NCBI GenBank assembly: GCA_030747595.1
Contig: JASLKK010000007.1
Coordinates: 62,001-126,000, forward strand
DNA length: 64,000 bases
Reading direction: 5' to 3'
Source of the DNA: Acidimicrobiales bacterium
GTDB lineage: Bacteria > Actinomycetota > Acidimicrobiia > Acidimicrobiales > MedAcidi-G1
Below are positions 31,352 to 39,880 of this stretch, piece after piece (positions within the stretch are counted from its first letter, which is position 1; the number at the start of each line of letters is the position of its first letter). The position numbers and the translations under genes were made by a program. The notes beneath the pieces were generated by a model. That model had not been told where the DNA came from. It saw nothing but the letters and a program-made list of their open reading frames with translations, and searched no databases.

Positions 31352-34162
31352 TCACGAGCATCCGCTGGTCGCACCACAGTCGGTGCACACGTAGCACGAC
31401 CCGGCCCGCTGCATGGCCACGCCGCACTGCATGCACAGCGGTGCGTTGGCCGATGCCCGGACCGACGGTGCGTCAGCGAGGGACAGTTGGGCGGCGAACT
31501 GCGACGCCGACGGCACGGTCGGCGGATCCGCCGGCACGTCGTTGCCCTGACGGGTCTCGGTGGCCGATTCCTCGACACCGGGCAACGTCGGCTGGGTGCG
31601 TTCACTGGTGGTGAGGATGTTCAACTCGGCCCGTTCCTCGGGGCTGAGGTATTCCACCGCTAGGCGGCGGAATAGATAGTCGATGAGGCTTGTGGCGATC
31701 CTGAGGTCGGGATCGTCGGTCATGCCGGCCGGCTCAAAGCGCATGCCGGTGAAGGCGTCCACGAAGGCCCGAAGCGGAACCCCGTACTGCAGTCCGTGAC
31801 TGAGCGAGATGGCGAACGCATCCATGATTCCCGCCATGGTCGAGCCCTGCTTGGAAACCCGCACGAAGACCTCGCCGGGTCGGCCATCCTCGTATTCGCC
31901 GACCGTGACAAAGCCTTTACAGTCGGCAACCCGGAACTCAAAGGTGCGTGACGCACGGCTACGGGGCAGGCGACGCCGGACCGGTTCTGGCAGTTCGGCG
32001 TTCACCTGTTCAGTTACCCGGGCTGCCACGTCAGCGGGCCCACCGGCGGACGTTGACGAGGCGTCGCCAACCGTAAGGGGCTGGGCCACCTTGCAGTTGT
32101 CGCGGTAGATAGCCACTGCCTTGAGGCCGAGGCGCCATGCCTCGAGGTAGAGCTCCTCGACATCGTCGACGGTGACCTCTTCAGGCATGTTGCAGGTCTT
32201 TGAGATGGCGCCCGACAGAAACGGCTGGACGGCACCCATCATCCGGATATGTCCCATGTGGTGGATGGGGTTGTCGCCCATCGAGGTGGCGAACACCGCC
32301 ATGTGTTCCGCACTGACGTCGGGGCAACCGATCACCGTCTGGTGCTCATCTATCCATGCCAAGACGGCTGCCGTAGCAACGTCGTCGTAACCGAGGCGCC
32401 GCAGGGCCCGAGGCACGGTCCGGTTGACGATCGACATCGTGCCGCCGCCGACCAGGCGCTTGTGCTTGACCAGGCTGAGATCTGGCTCGATGCCGGTCGT
32501 GTCGCAGTCCATGAGCAAGCCGATGGTGCCGGTGGGCGCCAGCACGGTGGCCTGACTGTTCCGCACGCCCACCCGCTGCGCCAACGCGCAAGCCTCGAAC
32601 CACGCTGTACGACCCGCGGTGACCAGCTCAGGTGCCACCGCGTCGTCAAGCAATTCGGCGGCCTCCCGGTGCATCTCGAGCACGCTGAGCATCGGTTCGC
32701 GGTTGTGTTCGAAGCCCTCGAACGGCCCCATCCGGTCAGCCATACGAGCCGAAGTGCGGTAGGCGTGACCGGTCATGAGCGAGGTAATCGCAGCGGCCAC
32801 CGACCGACCCTCATCGCTGTCGTAGGGCAGTCCGAGAGCCATGAGCAGCGCACCGAGGTTGGCATAGCCCAGGCCGAGTTGACGGAAGGCCCGGGTGGTC
32901 TCGCCAATGGCCTCGGTCGGATAGTCCGCGTTGCCGACCAGAATCTCCTGGGCGGTGAACACCACCTCGACGGCATGGCAGAAGCCCTCCACGTCGAACC
33001 CACCGATGACTCCGGTGTCGTCGTCTGACGAACCGAGGAAGGTCAGCAAGTTGAGGCTGGCCAGATTGCAGGCCGAATCGTCGAGGTGCACATATTCCGA
33101 GCATGGATTACTGGCGGTGATCCGGCCGGTGTTGGAGGCCGTGTGCCAACGGTTGATCGTGGTGTCGAACTGGATGCCGGGATCGGCGCACTCCCAGGCA
33201 GCCTCGGACATCTGTCGGAACAGGTCACGGGCACCGATCGTGTCGAGCACCGAACCGTCCGTGACGGCCTTGAGGTCCCAGACGGCGTCGGCCTCGACGG
33301 CCATCATGAACTCGTCAGTCACCCGGACCGAATTGTTGGCGTTCTGGTACATGATCGAATGACTGTCAGCGCCGTCGAACCCGACGTCGAACCCGGCCTG
33401 TTCCAGGACACGGACCTTGCGCTCCTCGCGGGCCTTGCACCAGACGAACTCCTCAACGTCAGGGTGAGCCACGTCGAGAACGACCATTTTCGCGGCCCGG
33501 CGGGTTGTGCCTCCGCTCTTGATGGTTCCGGCCGAGGCATCGGCACCACGCATGAAGCTGACCGGCCCGCTGGCCTGGCCTCCGCCCCGCAGGGCCTCTC
33601 TGGAGGATCGGATGGCACTTAGGTTGATGCCGGCGCCCGAACCGCCCTTGAAGATCGTGCCTTCCTCCACGTACCAGTTGAGAATGGACGACATCTGGTC
33701 ATCGACCGAGAGGATGAAACAGGCGGATGCCTGTTGCGGTACTTCGGGGACGCCGATGTTGAACCAGACCGGCGAGTTGAAGGCAGCCCTCTGGGTGATC
33801 ACCAGGTGGCGCAACTCGTCGGCGAACGCCGCAGCTTCGTCGGCGTCGACGAAGTACCCATCTCGCAGGCCCCAGTCGGCAATGGTGCCGGCCACCCGGT
33901 CGGCGACCTGACGCAGAGAGGATTCCCGCTCCGGGGCATCGAGCGCCCCCCGGAAGTACTTCTGGGCGAGGATGTTCGTGGCGTTGACCGACCAGTCCGC
34001 GGGGACCTCGACGTCATCCTGTTCGAAGGCCACCGATCCATCACGGTGGTCGATCAGGCGGGAGGTCCGAACCTCCCACTCAATGTCGTCGTAGGGATCC
34101 ACCCCGTCGCGTGTGAATCGACGGCGGATCCCCAGGATCCCCCGCTCCGGCGCCATCGACAT
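31352..34162 (-). CDS. nrdJ: adenosylcobalamin-dependent ribonucleoside reductase (class II)
   Basis: 936-residue class II reductase producing deoxyribonucleotides with a B12 radical, independent of oxygen. Core motifs are AFNSPVWFNIGV, SACFILSVDD, GSGAGINLSAIRS, NPCSEYVHLDDSACNLAS (redox and radical Cys region) and APTGTIGLLMDCDTTGIEPD (phosphate loop). The C-terminal ~150 residues include the TSCPD-like domain of large NrdJ proteins, ending in a Cys-rich zinc-ribbon tail (CMQCG...CYVCTDCG). The start is ATG 34162, or ATG 34156. No nrdR gene or cobalamin riboswitch was recognised beside it. tdk follows. Confidence 0.95.
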   Translation of the reverse strand: MSMAPERGILGIRRRFTRDGVDPYDDIEWEVRTSRLIDHRDGSVAFEQDDVEVPADWSVNATNILAQKYFRGALDAPERESSLRQVADRVAGTIADWGLRDGYFVDADEAAAFADELRHLVITQRAAFNSPVWFNIGVPEVPQQASACFILSVDDQMSSILNWYVEEGTIFKGGSGAGINLSAIRSSREALRGGGQASGPVSFMRGADASAGTIKSGGTTRRAAKMVVLDVAHPDVEEFVWCKAREERKVRVLEQAGFDVGFDGADSHSIMYQNANNSVRVTDEFMMAVEADAVWDLKAVTDGSVLDTIGARDLFRQMSEAAWECADPGIQFDTTINRWHTASNTGRITASNPCSEYVHLDDSACNLASLNLLTFLGSSDDDTGVIGGFDVEGFCHAVEVVFTAQEILVGNADYPTEAIGETTRAFRQLGLGYANLGALLMALGLPYDSDEGRSVAAAITSLMTGHAYRTSARMADRMGPFEGFEHNREPMLSVLEMHREAAELLDDAVAPELVTAGRTAWFEACALAQRVGVRNSQATVLAPTGTIGLLMDCDTTGIEPDLSLVKHKRLVGGGTMSIVNRTVPRALRRLGYDDVATAAVLAWIDEHQTVIGCPDVSAEHMAVFATSMGDNPIHHMGHIRMMGAVQPFLSGAISKTCNMPEEVTVDDVEELYLEAWRLGLKAVAIYRDNCKVAQPLTVGDASSTSAGGPADVAARVTEQVNAELPEPVRRRLPRSRASRTFEFRVADCKGFVTVGEYEDGRPGEVFVRVSKQGSTMAGIMDAFAISLSHGLQYGVPLRAFVDAFTGMRFEPAGMTDDPDLRIATSLIDYLFRRLAVEYLSPEERAELNILTTSERTQPTLPGVEESATETRQGNDVPADPPTVPSASQFAAQLSLADAPSVRASANAPLCMQCGVAMQRAGSCYVCTDCGATSGCS

Positions 34163-34566
34163 CGTGTACCACCCTCATCCGTTCGAACTCTCGGGCCCGT
34201 TGCCCGGACCACCCGCCGCAGTTCAGACCGTACGGCCGACCAGTGACAGTTACCGGTCAACTCCGACCGGACAGGACCCGATGGGTCGTGGCCGGCGGCG
34301 GAAGGCCCAGGTCGAGGACCGACCACCCGGAATCCCGAGGGAGTCCGGACTCTCAGTCCCAACGTCGATCCGGACGAACCGATGCGACGGGTTTCAGCCG
34401 GGCCGACCGCCGCCGGCCACGAAGACCGACATTAGGGACGTCTCCCTGTGGACAGATAGAGGGAGGAGCTGGGGATTTCCCGGTGGATGACGTGGCGGTT
34501 CTCCACAGGGATGTGATGGTCGCCTGCAGAGTCCGGCGCCACCCCGCCGAGGGCTACGGTCGTCAC
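34163..34566. other. 404-bp intergenic region between nrdJ and the RibD-like gene
   Basis: Divergent promoter region without a supported gene. It contains a perfect 12-bp palindrome GAGTCCGGACTC (34341-34352). A separate 9-bp inverted repeat has CCCTGTGGA at 34444-34452 and TCCACAGGG at 34502-34510. Each arm carries an 8-of-9 match to a DnaA box (TTGTCCACA/TTATCCACA type). There is also a small hairpin TCTCCCT/AGGGAGG near 34441-34467. No cobalamin riboswitch core was found. Confidence 0.6.
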
Positions 34567-35328
34567 GTGCGACGAATCCATCCTGAACCGGGCCGCGACG
34601 TCGATCCGGTCGGGCTGCACCTCGACGATGATCGACCGGTTCCGCCGGGCCGCCCCTGGGTAATGGTCAACATGGTGGCCTCCGTCGACGGAGCCACCGC
34701 TGTGGCTGGACGATCAGAGGGACTCGGGGGGCCGGCCGACCGGCAGGTCTTCCAGACCATCCGGGGATGCGCCGACATGATCTTGGTGGGTGCGGGGACT
34801 GTCCGGGCCGAGGGCTACCGGCCACCCCGGTCCCTGAAGGAGACGGTGCCGGAAAGCCGGGCTGCATCGGACCGCTCACGGAGACCCCGTCTGGTGGTCG
34901 TGTCGGCCAGCCTGGACCTGGATCCGACGGCGCCACTGTTCGCTGACCGAGACCCGACGGATCCACCACCCATCGTGGCCACCGTCGCCTCGGCACCCGC
35001 CGATCGACGGGCCGGGCTGGAACCAGTGGCCGAAGTCATGGCCTGTGGCGAGACCCTGGTCGACCTCACCGGCCTGCTCGCCGTGCTGGACGACATCGGG
35101 GCCCGCACTGTCCTGTGTGAAGGCGGACCGGATCTCAACCACCAACTCTTCGCTGCCGGTCTGGTCGACGAACTCTGCATCAGTTTCTCGCCGAAGCTCG
35201 TCGGCGGTATCGGCAGGGAGGGCCGCAGCCTGTTGGACGGTCCGCCGCTCGCCGCGGCCACCCGCTTGGTACTGGATCGCGTCCTGACCGAGGACGGTTT
35301 CCTCTTCTGCCGTTACCTCGTCTCCTAG
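34567..35328 (+). CDS. RibD C-terminal (pyrimidine reductase / DHFR-like) family protein
   Basis: 253-residue reductase-fold protein without the N-terminal deaminase of full RibD. It has RPWVMVNMVASVDGATAV, GGPADRQVFQTIRGCADMIL, VGAGTVRAEGY (NADPH loop) and VLCEGGPDLNHQLFAAGLVDEL, all typical of actinobacterial pyrimidine reductase family proteins. It may act in riboflavin/F420-related synthesis or another reduction. The GTG at 34567 is chosen because homologues start with MRR...P about 35 residues before the PW-NMVASVDG strand. Earlier in-frame starts at 34483, 34513 and 34516 are possible. Confidence 0.8.
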   Translation: MRRIHPEPGRDVDPVGLHLDDDRPVPPGRPWVMVNMVASVDGATAVAGRSEGLGGPADRQVFQTIRGCADMILVGAGTVRAEGYRPPRSLKETVPESRAASDRSRRPRLVVVSASLDLDPTAPLFADRDPTDPPPIVATVASAPADRRAGLEPVAEVMACGETLVDLTGLLAVLDDIGARTVLCEGGPDLNHQLFAAGLVDELCISFSPKLVGGIGREGRSLLDGPPLAAATRLVLDRVLTEDGFLFCRYLVS

Positions 35329-35337
35329 CGACTGGCG

Positions 35338-35871
35338 CTAGCCGACGGGTAAGGCGATTCGCTGGCCCGGTTGGAGGATCGATCCGCCCGCCGCATCGAC
35401 CAATCGGTCGACTGTGGCCCGTAGGTCCCGACCGTTCGGGTTGATCGACACGGCGATTGACCAAAGGGTGTCACCCGGCTGGACCACGTGGACGATCGGC
35501 TCGCCCACCGCGGCGACCGCCGGTGCCCCCGTTGTGCCCGTGACCCGACCAATGAGTTCGCCACCCAACAGGGAGAGCGCCGAGACGAGCAACCCGAGGA
35601 CCACCGCGGCCAAGAACCGGCGCTGCCGGTAGACCCTCGGGGAGACCGCCGATGCGGCAGGAACCACCCCCTCGGCGGTGGTCTGTCGCCGAACGGCATT
35701 CACCACGGCGGGCTCGGCAGCGAAGACGTCGGTGACCAGTCGGTGCACGGTGGCCAGTCGCTCGGCGGGTGCCGGTTCGACCGGCGGGACCACCCGCAGG
35801 AGGGTCGGAGACTCGACGTCCGGGAACCGGGGGAAGTCGAGCGGAGGTTGGGAGGCGGTGGCGGTATTCAT
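35338..35871 (-). CDS. LysM membrane protein divergent from lexA (YneA/ChiZ-like SOS cell-division suppressor candidate)
   Basis: 177-residue protein with a ~85-residue cytoplasmic Pro/Glu-rich N-terminus, one membrane helix (~86-105, FLAAVVLGLLVSALSLLGG) and an extracytoplasmic LysM domain (~127-175, VVQPGDTLWSIAVSI ... LQPGQRIALPVG). Divergent position from lexA, shared LexA boxes, a single helix and a LysM match the architecture of Bacillus YneA and the lexA-linked mycobacterial Rv2719c/ChiZ and corynebacterial DivS. These delay division during SOS, so a similar role is likely but inferred. The start is ATG 35871, with AAGGA 8 nt upstream; an earlier ATG 30 bp away lacks this. Confidence 0.8.
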   Translation of the reverse strand: MNTATASQPPLDFPRFPDVESPTLLRVVPPVEPAPAERLATVHRLVTDVFAAEPAVVNAVRRQTTAEGVVPAASAVSPRVYRQRRFLAAVVLGLLVSALSLLGGELIGRVTGTTGAPAVAAVGEPIVHVVQPGDTLWSIAVSINPNGRDLRATVDRLVDAAGGSILQPGQRIALPVG

Positions 35872-35927
35872 GAGGACCATCCTTTCGATCGAGTGTGACA
35901 ACCCCCAGGGAGGGGGTACTTGACACG

Positions 35928-35969
35928 GAACGTCCGTTCGACGAACATGGTTTCGACGTACACGTGTTC
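35928..35969. promoter_or_regulatory. three tandem LexA boxes at 15-bp pitch
   Basis: Box 1 at 35928-35939 is GAACGTCCGTTC (perfect GAAC-N4-GTTC). Box 2 at 35943-35954 is GAACATGGTTTC (one mismatch). Box 3 at 35958-35969 is GTACACGTGTTC (one mismatch). Each is followed by GA(C/T) in a 15-bp unit, so the array is a direct repeat. It lies 57 to 98 bp upstream of the LysM gene start and should repress it until SOS induction. Confidence 0.85.
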
Positions 35970-35990
35970 GATCATGAGATGCAGTATATC

Positions 35991-36002
35991 GAACACCTGT
36001 TC
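35991..36002. promoter_or_regulatory. LexA box of the lexA promoter
   Basis: GAACACCTGTTC is a perfect GAAC-N4-GTTC box embedded in a longer palindrome with 9-bp arms (ATATCGAAC/GTTCGATAT). It lies 87 bp upstream of the lexA ATG. It is the strongest site of the cluster and expected to give lexA autorepression. Confidence 0.9.
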
Positions 36003-36088
36003 GATATCAAGAGATGGCGACGGAGTACATAGCCGGTACGACGAGACCGCACGACGAAACCCACCGTGCAGAGAGAAGGAACCCCGAC

Positions 36089-36721
36089 ATGAGCGCCACG
36101 GGACTTACCCCACGCCAGCAGGAGATCCTCGAGTTCATCGACATCCAGATCAGTGACCGTGGCTATCCGCCGTCCGTCCGCGAGATCGGCGATGCGGTCG
36201 GTCTCACCTCCCCGTCGACGGTGCACTCCCACCTGGCGACCCTTCAGGACCGGGGCTTCATCCGACGCGACCCGAGCAAGCCCCGGGCCATCGAGGTTCG
36301 CCTCGATCCGGCGAGCGGTGCGGCGGTCGATCGGGGCTCCGTGCGCCACGTACCCCTGCTTGGCGACGTGGCGGCCGGTACCGGTGTCATCGCCGCCGAG
36401 AACGTCGAGGAGTCCCTCCCTCTGCCGGCCGAGTTCACCGGCGACGGCGAGCTCTTCATGCTCCGGGTGCGAGGCGACTCGATGATCGGAGCCGGCATTT
36501 TGGATGGCGACCACGTGGTGGCCCGGGTCCAGCAGAACGCCGATGCCGGCGACCTGGTGGTTGCCGGGATCGACGGCGAGGAGGCCACCGTCAAGCACTT
36601 CCAGCGTGATGGTTCGGCCATCGTTCTGGTTCCCTCCAATCCGAGCTACGAGGAGATCCGTCGGTCGGCCGACGAAGTCACCATCTACGGCCGGGTGGTC
36701 ACCGTTCTCCGACGGATCTGA
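36089..36721 (+). CDS. lexA: LexA repressor
   Basis: 210-residue SOS repressor and self-cleaving protease. The N-terminal winged helix (TPRQQEILEFI, SVREIGDAVGLTSPSTVHSHL) binds GAAC-N4-GTTC boxes. The cleavage site is Ala96-Gly97 in GDVAAGTGV. The serine/lysine dyad is Ser131 (RGDSMIGAGI) and Lys169 (ATVKHF). All functional residues are intact. The start is ATG 36089, with AAGGA 8 nt upstream; a longer open frame begins just after the LexA box and has no such site. It is divergent from the LysM gene, with which it shares the control region. Confidence 0.97.
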   Translation: MSATGLTPRQQEILEFIDIQISDRGYPPSVREIGDAVGLTSPSTVHSHLATLQDRGFIRRDPSKPRAIEVRLDPASGAAVDRGSVRHVPLLGDVAAGTGVIAAENVEESLPLPAEFTGDGELFMLRVRGDSMIGAGILDGDHVVARVQQNADAGDLVVAGIDGEEATVKHFQRDGSAIVLVPSNPSYEEIRRSADEVTIYGRVVTVLRRI

Positions 36722-36748
36722 CCCGGCAACGCGCCGCCCAGGTCCGGT

Positions 36749-37810
36749 TCAGGCTCCGTTCAGGAGCAGGTCTCGGAGCACCTGGTAGCAGGACTCCAAC
36801 GCCGATCGCTCCACCCGCTCGTCCGCCGTGTGGGCCAACGTCGGCTCACCCGGCCCCAGGTTCACCGCGGGCACGCCGTGCTCGGAGAAGAACGCCACGT
36901 CGGTCCACCCCAACTTGGCCCTGACCTCCAGACCACCTTCGGTGGCCAGACGCTGCAATAGCGGGTGAGACATTCCCGGGAGGGCGGCTGGCGAGTGGTC
37001 GACTAGCGCCACCTGGTCACCGTCGTCCAGGTACGGGGCCAGGACAGAGCGAACATGGGCCTCGGCCTCGTCACCCGTCCGGTCCGGTGCATAACGGTGG
37101 TTGATCCGGACCATGGACCGGTCAGGTACAACGTTTCCGGCCACGCCACCTTCCACGTGGACGGCCTGGAGGGCTTCGCGGTAGCGACAACCGTCGATTA
37201 CCGGCTCCCGGTGCTCATAGGAGCCGAGTGCGGTCAACAACGCACCCAGACGGTGGACGGCGTTGCGACCCATCCACGGGCGAGCTGTGTGGGCGCGGAC
37301 GCCCGCCAGGGTGACCTCGAAACGCATCGTTCCCTGACAACCCGCCTCGACGGCTCCACCGGTGGGCTCTCCCAGAATGGCCACGTCGCCGACCAGCAGG
37401 TCGGGGGCCTCAGCGAACAATTCCCGCAGGCCGTTGTGGGCAATGGCCACTTCTTCGCGTGCGTAAAACACCCAGGTGACGTCGACCGCCGGTTCGGCCA
37501 CCGTGCGGGCCAGTTCCAGCATCACGGCGAGGCCGCTCTTCATGTCAGCGGCACCCAGTCCCCAGAGGGTGTCTCCGTCGAGTCTGGAGCCAGAGGTTTC
37601 ACCGGGAACGGTATCGGTGTGTCCACCGAGCACCAGACGATGACCCCGACCGAGGGTGGTGCGGGCCACCAGGTTGTCGCCGATCCGATCCACGGCCAGA
37701 CCGGGAACAGCTCGCAACTCGGCTTCGAGGTACGCGACGAGGTCAGCCTCGTCGAAACTGACCGACGGGATATCGACCAGTCCCGCGGTCAGGGCTAGGA
37801 GATCGGTCAC
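36749..37810 (-). CDS. dapE: succinyl-diaminopimelate desuccinylase
   Basis: 353-residue M20-family metallopeptidase that removes succinate from N-succinyl-LL-diaminopimelate. Zinc and catalytic motifs are GGHTDTVPGE, WGLGAADMKSG, YAREEVA (Glu pair), ILGEPTGGAVEAGCQG and TLAHTADERV near the end. The GTG at 37810 has GAAGGA 7 to 8 nt upstream and sits 32 bp after dapD. The succinylase route is confirmed by the adjacent dapD. A longer open frame upstream runs into dapD and is not used. Confidence 0.9.
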   Translation of the reverse strand: MTDLLALTAGLVDIPSVSFDEADLVAYLEAELRAVPGLAVDRIGDNLVARTTLGRGHRLVLGGHTDTVPGETSGSRLDGDTLWGLGAADMKSGLAVMLELARTVAEPAVDVTWVFYAREEVAIAHNGLRELFAEAPDLLVGDVAILGEPTGGAVEAGCQGTMRFEVTLAGVRAHTARPWMGRNAVHRLGALLTALGSYEHREPVIDGCRYREALQAVHVEGGVAGNVVPDRSMVRINHRYAPDRTGDEAEAHVRSVLAPYLDDGDQVALVDHSPAALPGMSHPLLQRLATEGGLEVRAKLGWTDVAFFSEHGVPAVNLGPGEPTLAHTADERVERSALESCYQVLRDLLLNGA

Positions 37811-37842
37811 GGGATAGTCCTTCGGTCCGGAGGCGACCCGGC

Positions 37843-38685
37843 TCAGGTGGTCACGCCGTGGGTGCGCAGGACATCGTTCAGTACCGACTTGTCGTGCCGC
37901 TCCCCCGGGTCGAGATACTTGAGAACCAGCACGCACGGCAGGCCGAACTCGCCGCCGTCAAACGTCCTTGGTCGGGTGGCCTGGACGGCCACGCACCAAT
38001 CGGGGACCATGCCACGGCCCAGTTCTTCGCCACTGGCAGCGTCGATCACCGGGATCGACGCGGTCAGCACGGCACCGGCGCCCAGCACCACGCCATCACC
38101 TACTCGGGCACCTTCGGCAACAATGCAGCGGCTCCCGATGAGGCAGTCGTCGCCGATCACCACCGGCACGGCGTTTGCCGGTTCGAGTACGCCCCCGATG
38201 CCGACCCCGCCAGAAAGGTGGACATTGCGGCCGATCTGGGCACATGAACCCACGGTGGCCCACGTGTCCACCATTGTGTTGTCCCCCACGTACGCACCGA
38301 TGTTCGTGTAGCTCGGCATCATCACCACGCCGGGGCCCTGGTAGCTACCCCAGCGGGCCTGGGCGCCGGGCACGACGCGAACCTGGCGGGCTATCCAGTC
38401 GGTCTTGAGCGGGATCTTGTCAGCGAACTCGAACGGCCCCATCTCAATGGTCTCCATCTCGGACACCCGAAAGAGCAGCAGGATGGCCAGTTTCAACCAC
38501 TCGTTGACGACCACGCCGCCCTCCGTGTCGGACTCGGCCACCCGGGCCGCTCCGGTGTCGAGCAGGTCGATAGCGGCGTGGATGGTGGCGACGGCTTCGG
38601 TGTCGTCATGCGACAGGCCGTCACGGCCTGCCCACAACTCCTCAATCCGTGCCTTCAGGGCATCATGTGAAGAATCGGTCAGCAT
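37843..38685 (-). CDS. dapD: tetrahydrodipicolinate N-succinyltransferase
   Basis: 280-residue left-handed beta-helix acyltransferase using succinyl-CoA. VVNEWLKLAILLLFR, MMPSYTNIGAYVGDNTMVDT and TWATVGSCAQIGRNVHLSG closely follow the E. coli DapD pattern. The protein is shorter than the ~315-residue form usual in Mycobacterium and other actinobacteria, so it is of the proteobacterial type. It lies just upstream of dapE and 63 bp after dapC, forming a dapC-dapD-dapE group that continues from hflX and dapF. Confidence 0.94.
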   Translation of the reverse strand: MLTDSSHDALKARIEELWAGRDGLSHDDTEAVATIHAAIDLLDTGAARVAESDTEGGVVVNEWLKLAILLLFRVSEMETIEMGPFEFADKIPLKTDWIARQVRVVPGAQARWGSYQGPGVVMMPSYTNIGAYVGDNTMVDTWATVGSCAQIGRNVHLSGGVGIGGVLEPANAVPVVIGDDCLIGSRCIVAEGARVGDGVVLGAGAVLTASIPVIDAASGEELGRGMVPDWCVAVQATRPRTFDGGEFGLPCVLVLKYLDPGERHDKSVLNDVLRTHGVTT

Positions 38686-38717
38686 CGGGCGAGGCTACCG
38701 GTCGGTTTCCGTCGGGC

Positions 38718-38731
38718 CGGAACCGGTTCCG
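38718..38731. repeat. 14-bp palindrome between dapC and dapD
   Basis: CGGAACCGGTTCCG is a perfect palindrome, 18 bp after the dapC stop and 33 bp before the dapD start. It could be a weak hairpin or a protein-binding site. It is not a LexA box, as the spacer is 2 rather than 4 bases. Confidence 0.6.
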
Positions 38732-38748
38732 TCGGATTCAGGTCAGGT

Positions 38749-39876
38749 TTACGTCAGGCCAGCCCGGGCACGAACTAGAGCCAACTGCTCGTCGGGCACT
38801 ACGGCGGCGATCCGAACGTGACCGGCTCCGTCGGGACCGAACGTCGTGCCGGGGCTGGTCAAGATCCCCAGCTCACGAGCTAGGGATCGGGTGAGGGCCA
38901 GCTCGTCTCCGTCGGGGGCGGTGATCCATAGGTAAAAGCCCCCCTCGGGCATCGAAGCCGACAGACCGAGGGCAGCCAACACCTCGATGAGCGATTCCAG
39001 GCGCCGCCGATAGCGGCCGGCCTGCACCTGTACGTGGTCCTGATCCCGCAGCGACGCAGCTCCCGCGGCCTGAGCCGGCCCCGGAATCAGAAAGCCCTGA
39101 TGTCGTCGGGTCTCGCGTAGGTACCAGACGAGGTCCGGATCGCCGGCGTAGAAGCCGACCCGCAATCCAGCGAGATTGGAACGCTTGGACAACGAATGGA
39201 CGGCTAGCACCCCGTCCAGGCCGTGCTGTAGCACCGAGCGGGACGGCTCGTGCCACGTGAACTCCACGTAGCACTCGTCGGACACCACCGGAACGCCTCT
39301 GCCCCGACCCCACTCGGCGGCCGCCCCAAGGTCGTCGAGCGCACCGGCCGGGTTGCCGGGCGTGTTCACCCATAGGCATAACGCACGCGAGGCGTCGTTC
39401 TCGTCGATGGCCGACAGATCGATCCGCCAGTCGGCGGTCATAGGGACCGGTACAGCCCGGCAACCAGCCAAAATGGCCCCCATCTCGTAGGAGGGGTAGG
39501 ACACCGCCGGGTAGAGGACGGTATCCCGTTCAGGGTTCCGCAGCCGCAGCAGGTGGGGCAGGCCGGTGACCATCTCCTTGGTGCCGACACAGGCTCCGAT
39601 GGACAACGGGTCGAGCGGTACACCGAGTTGTCGATCACACCAACCGGCGACAGCGTCGAGAAGTTCTGGCGTACCCACCGACGGCGGGTAGGGCCGTGCC
39701 GAATCCGGCTCAGCGAGTGCCGCAGCCACCACGTCGGGTACCGGATCGCAGGGAACGCCGCGGGACAGGTCGACTGCTCCCCCGTCGATCGCCGAGGCTG
39801 TCCGGACCACGTCGGCTGGAACGTCAAATGGATAGGGCGGAGGAACGAAGCCGGTGGGTTCGGGAACGGAGGTCAC
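38749..39876 (-). CDS. dapC: PLP aminotransferase, probable N-succinyldiaminopimelate aminotransferase
   Basis: 375-residue class I/II aminotransferase. The PLP lysine is in HSLSKRSNLAGLRVGFY, with WVNTPGNPAGA (cofactor Asn) and SDECYVEFTW (Asp and Tyr) before it, and the carboxylate-binding Arg in AGHVRIAA. Actinobacterial DapC proteins share the SKRSN-AG-R pattern and the N-terminal PYPFD. The position between hflX/dapF and dapD supports the assignment, though family members are similar to each other. The GTG start at 39876 is 4 bp after the hflX stop. Confidence 0.87.
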   Translation of the reverse strand: MTSVPEPTGFVPPPYPFDVPADVVRTASAIDGGAVDLSRGVPCDPVPDVVAAALAEPDSARPYPPSVGTPELLDAVAGWCDRQLGVPLDPLSIGACVGTKEMVTGLPHLLRLRNPERDTVLYPAVSYPSYEMGAILAGCRAVPVPMTADWRIDLSAIDENDASRALCLWVNTPGNPAGALDDLGAAAEWGRGRGVPVVSDECYVEFTWHEPSRSVLQHGLDGVLAVHSLSKRSNLAGLRVGFYAGDPDLVWYLRETRRHQGFLIPGPAQAAGAASLRDQDHVQVQAGRYRRRLESLIEVLAALGLSASMPEGGFYLWITAPDGDELALTRSLARELGILTSPGTTFGPDGAGHVRIAAVVPDEQLALVRARAGLT

Positions 39877-39880
39877 ATGC

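Noticed and set aside
34163-34566. Possible cobalamin riboswitch upstream of nrdJ
   Set aside because: No B12-box or GCCACTG-type core could be found on the minus strand. Only simple palindromes were seen.
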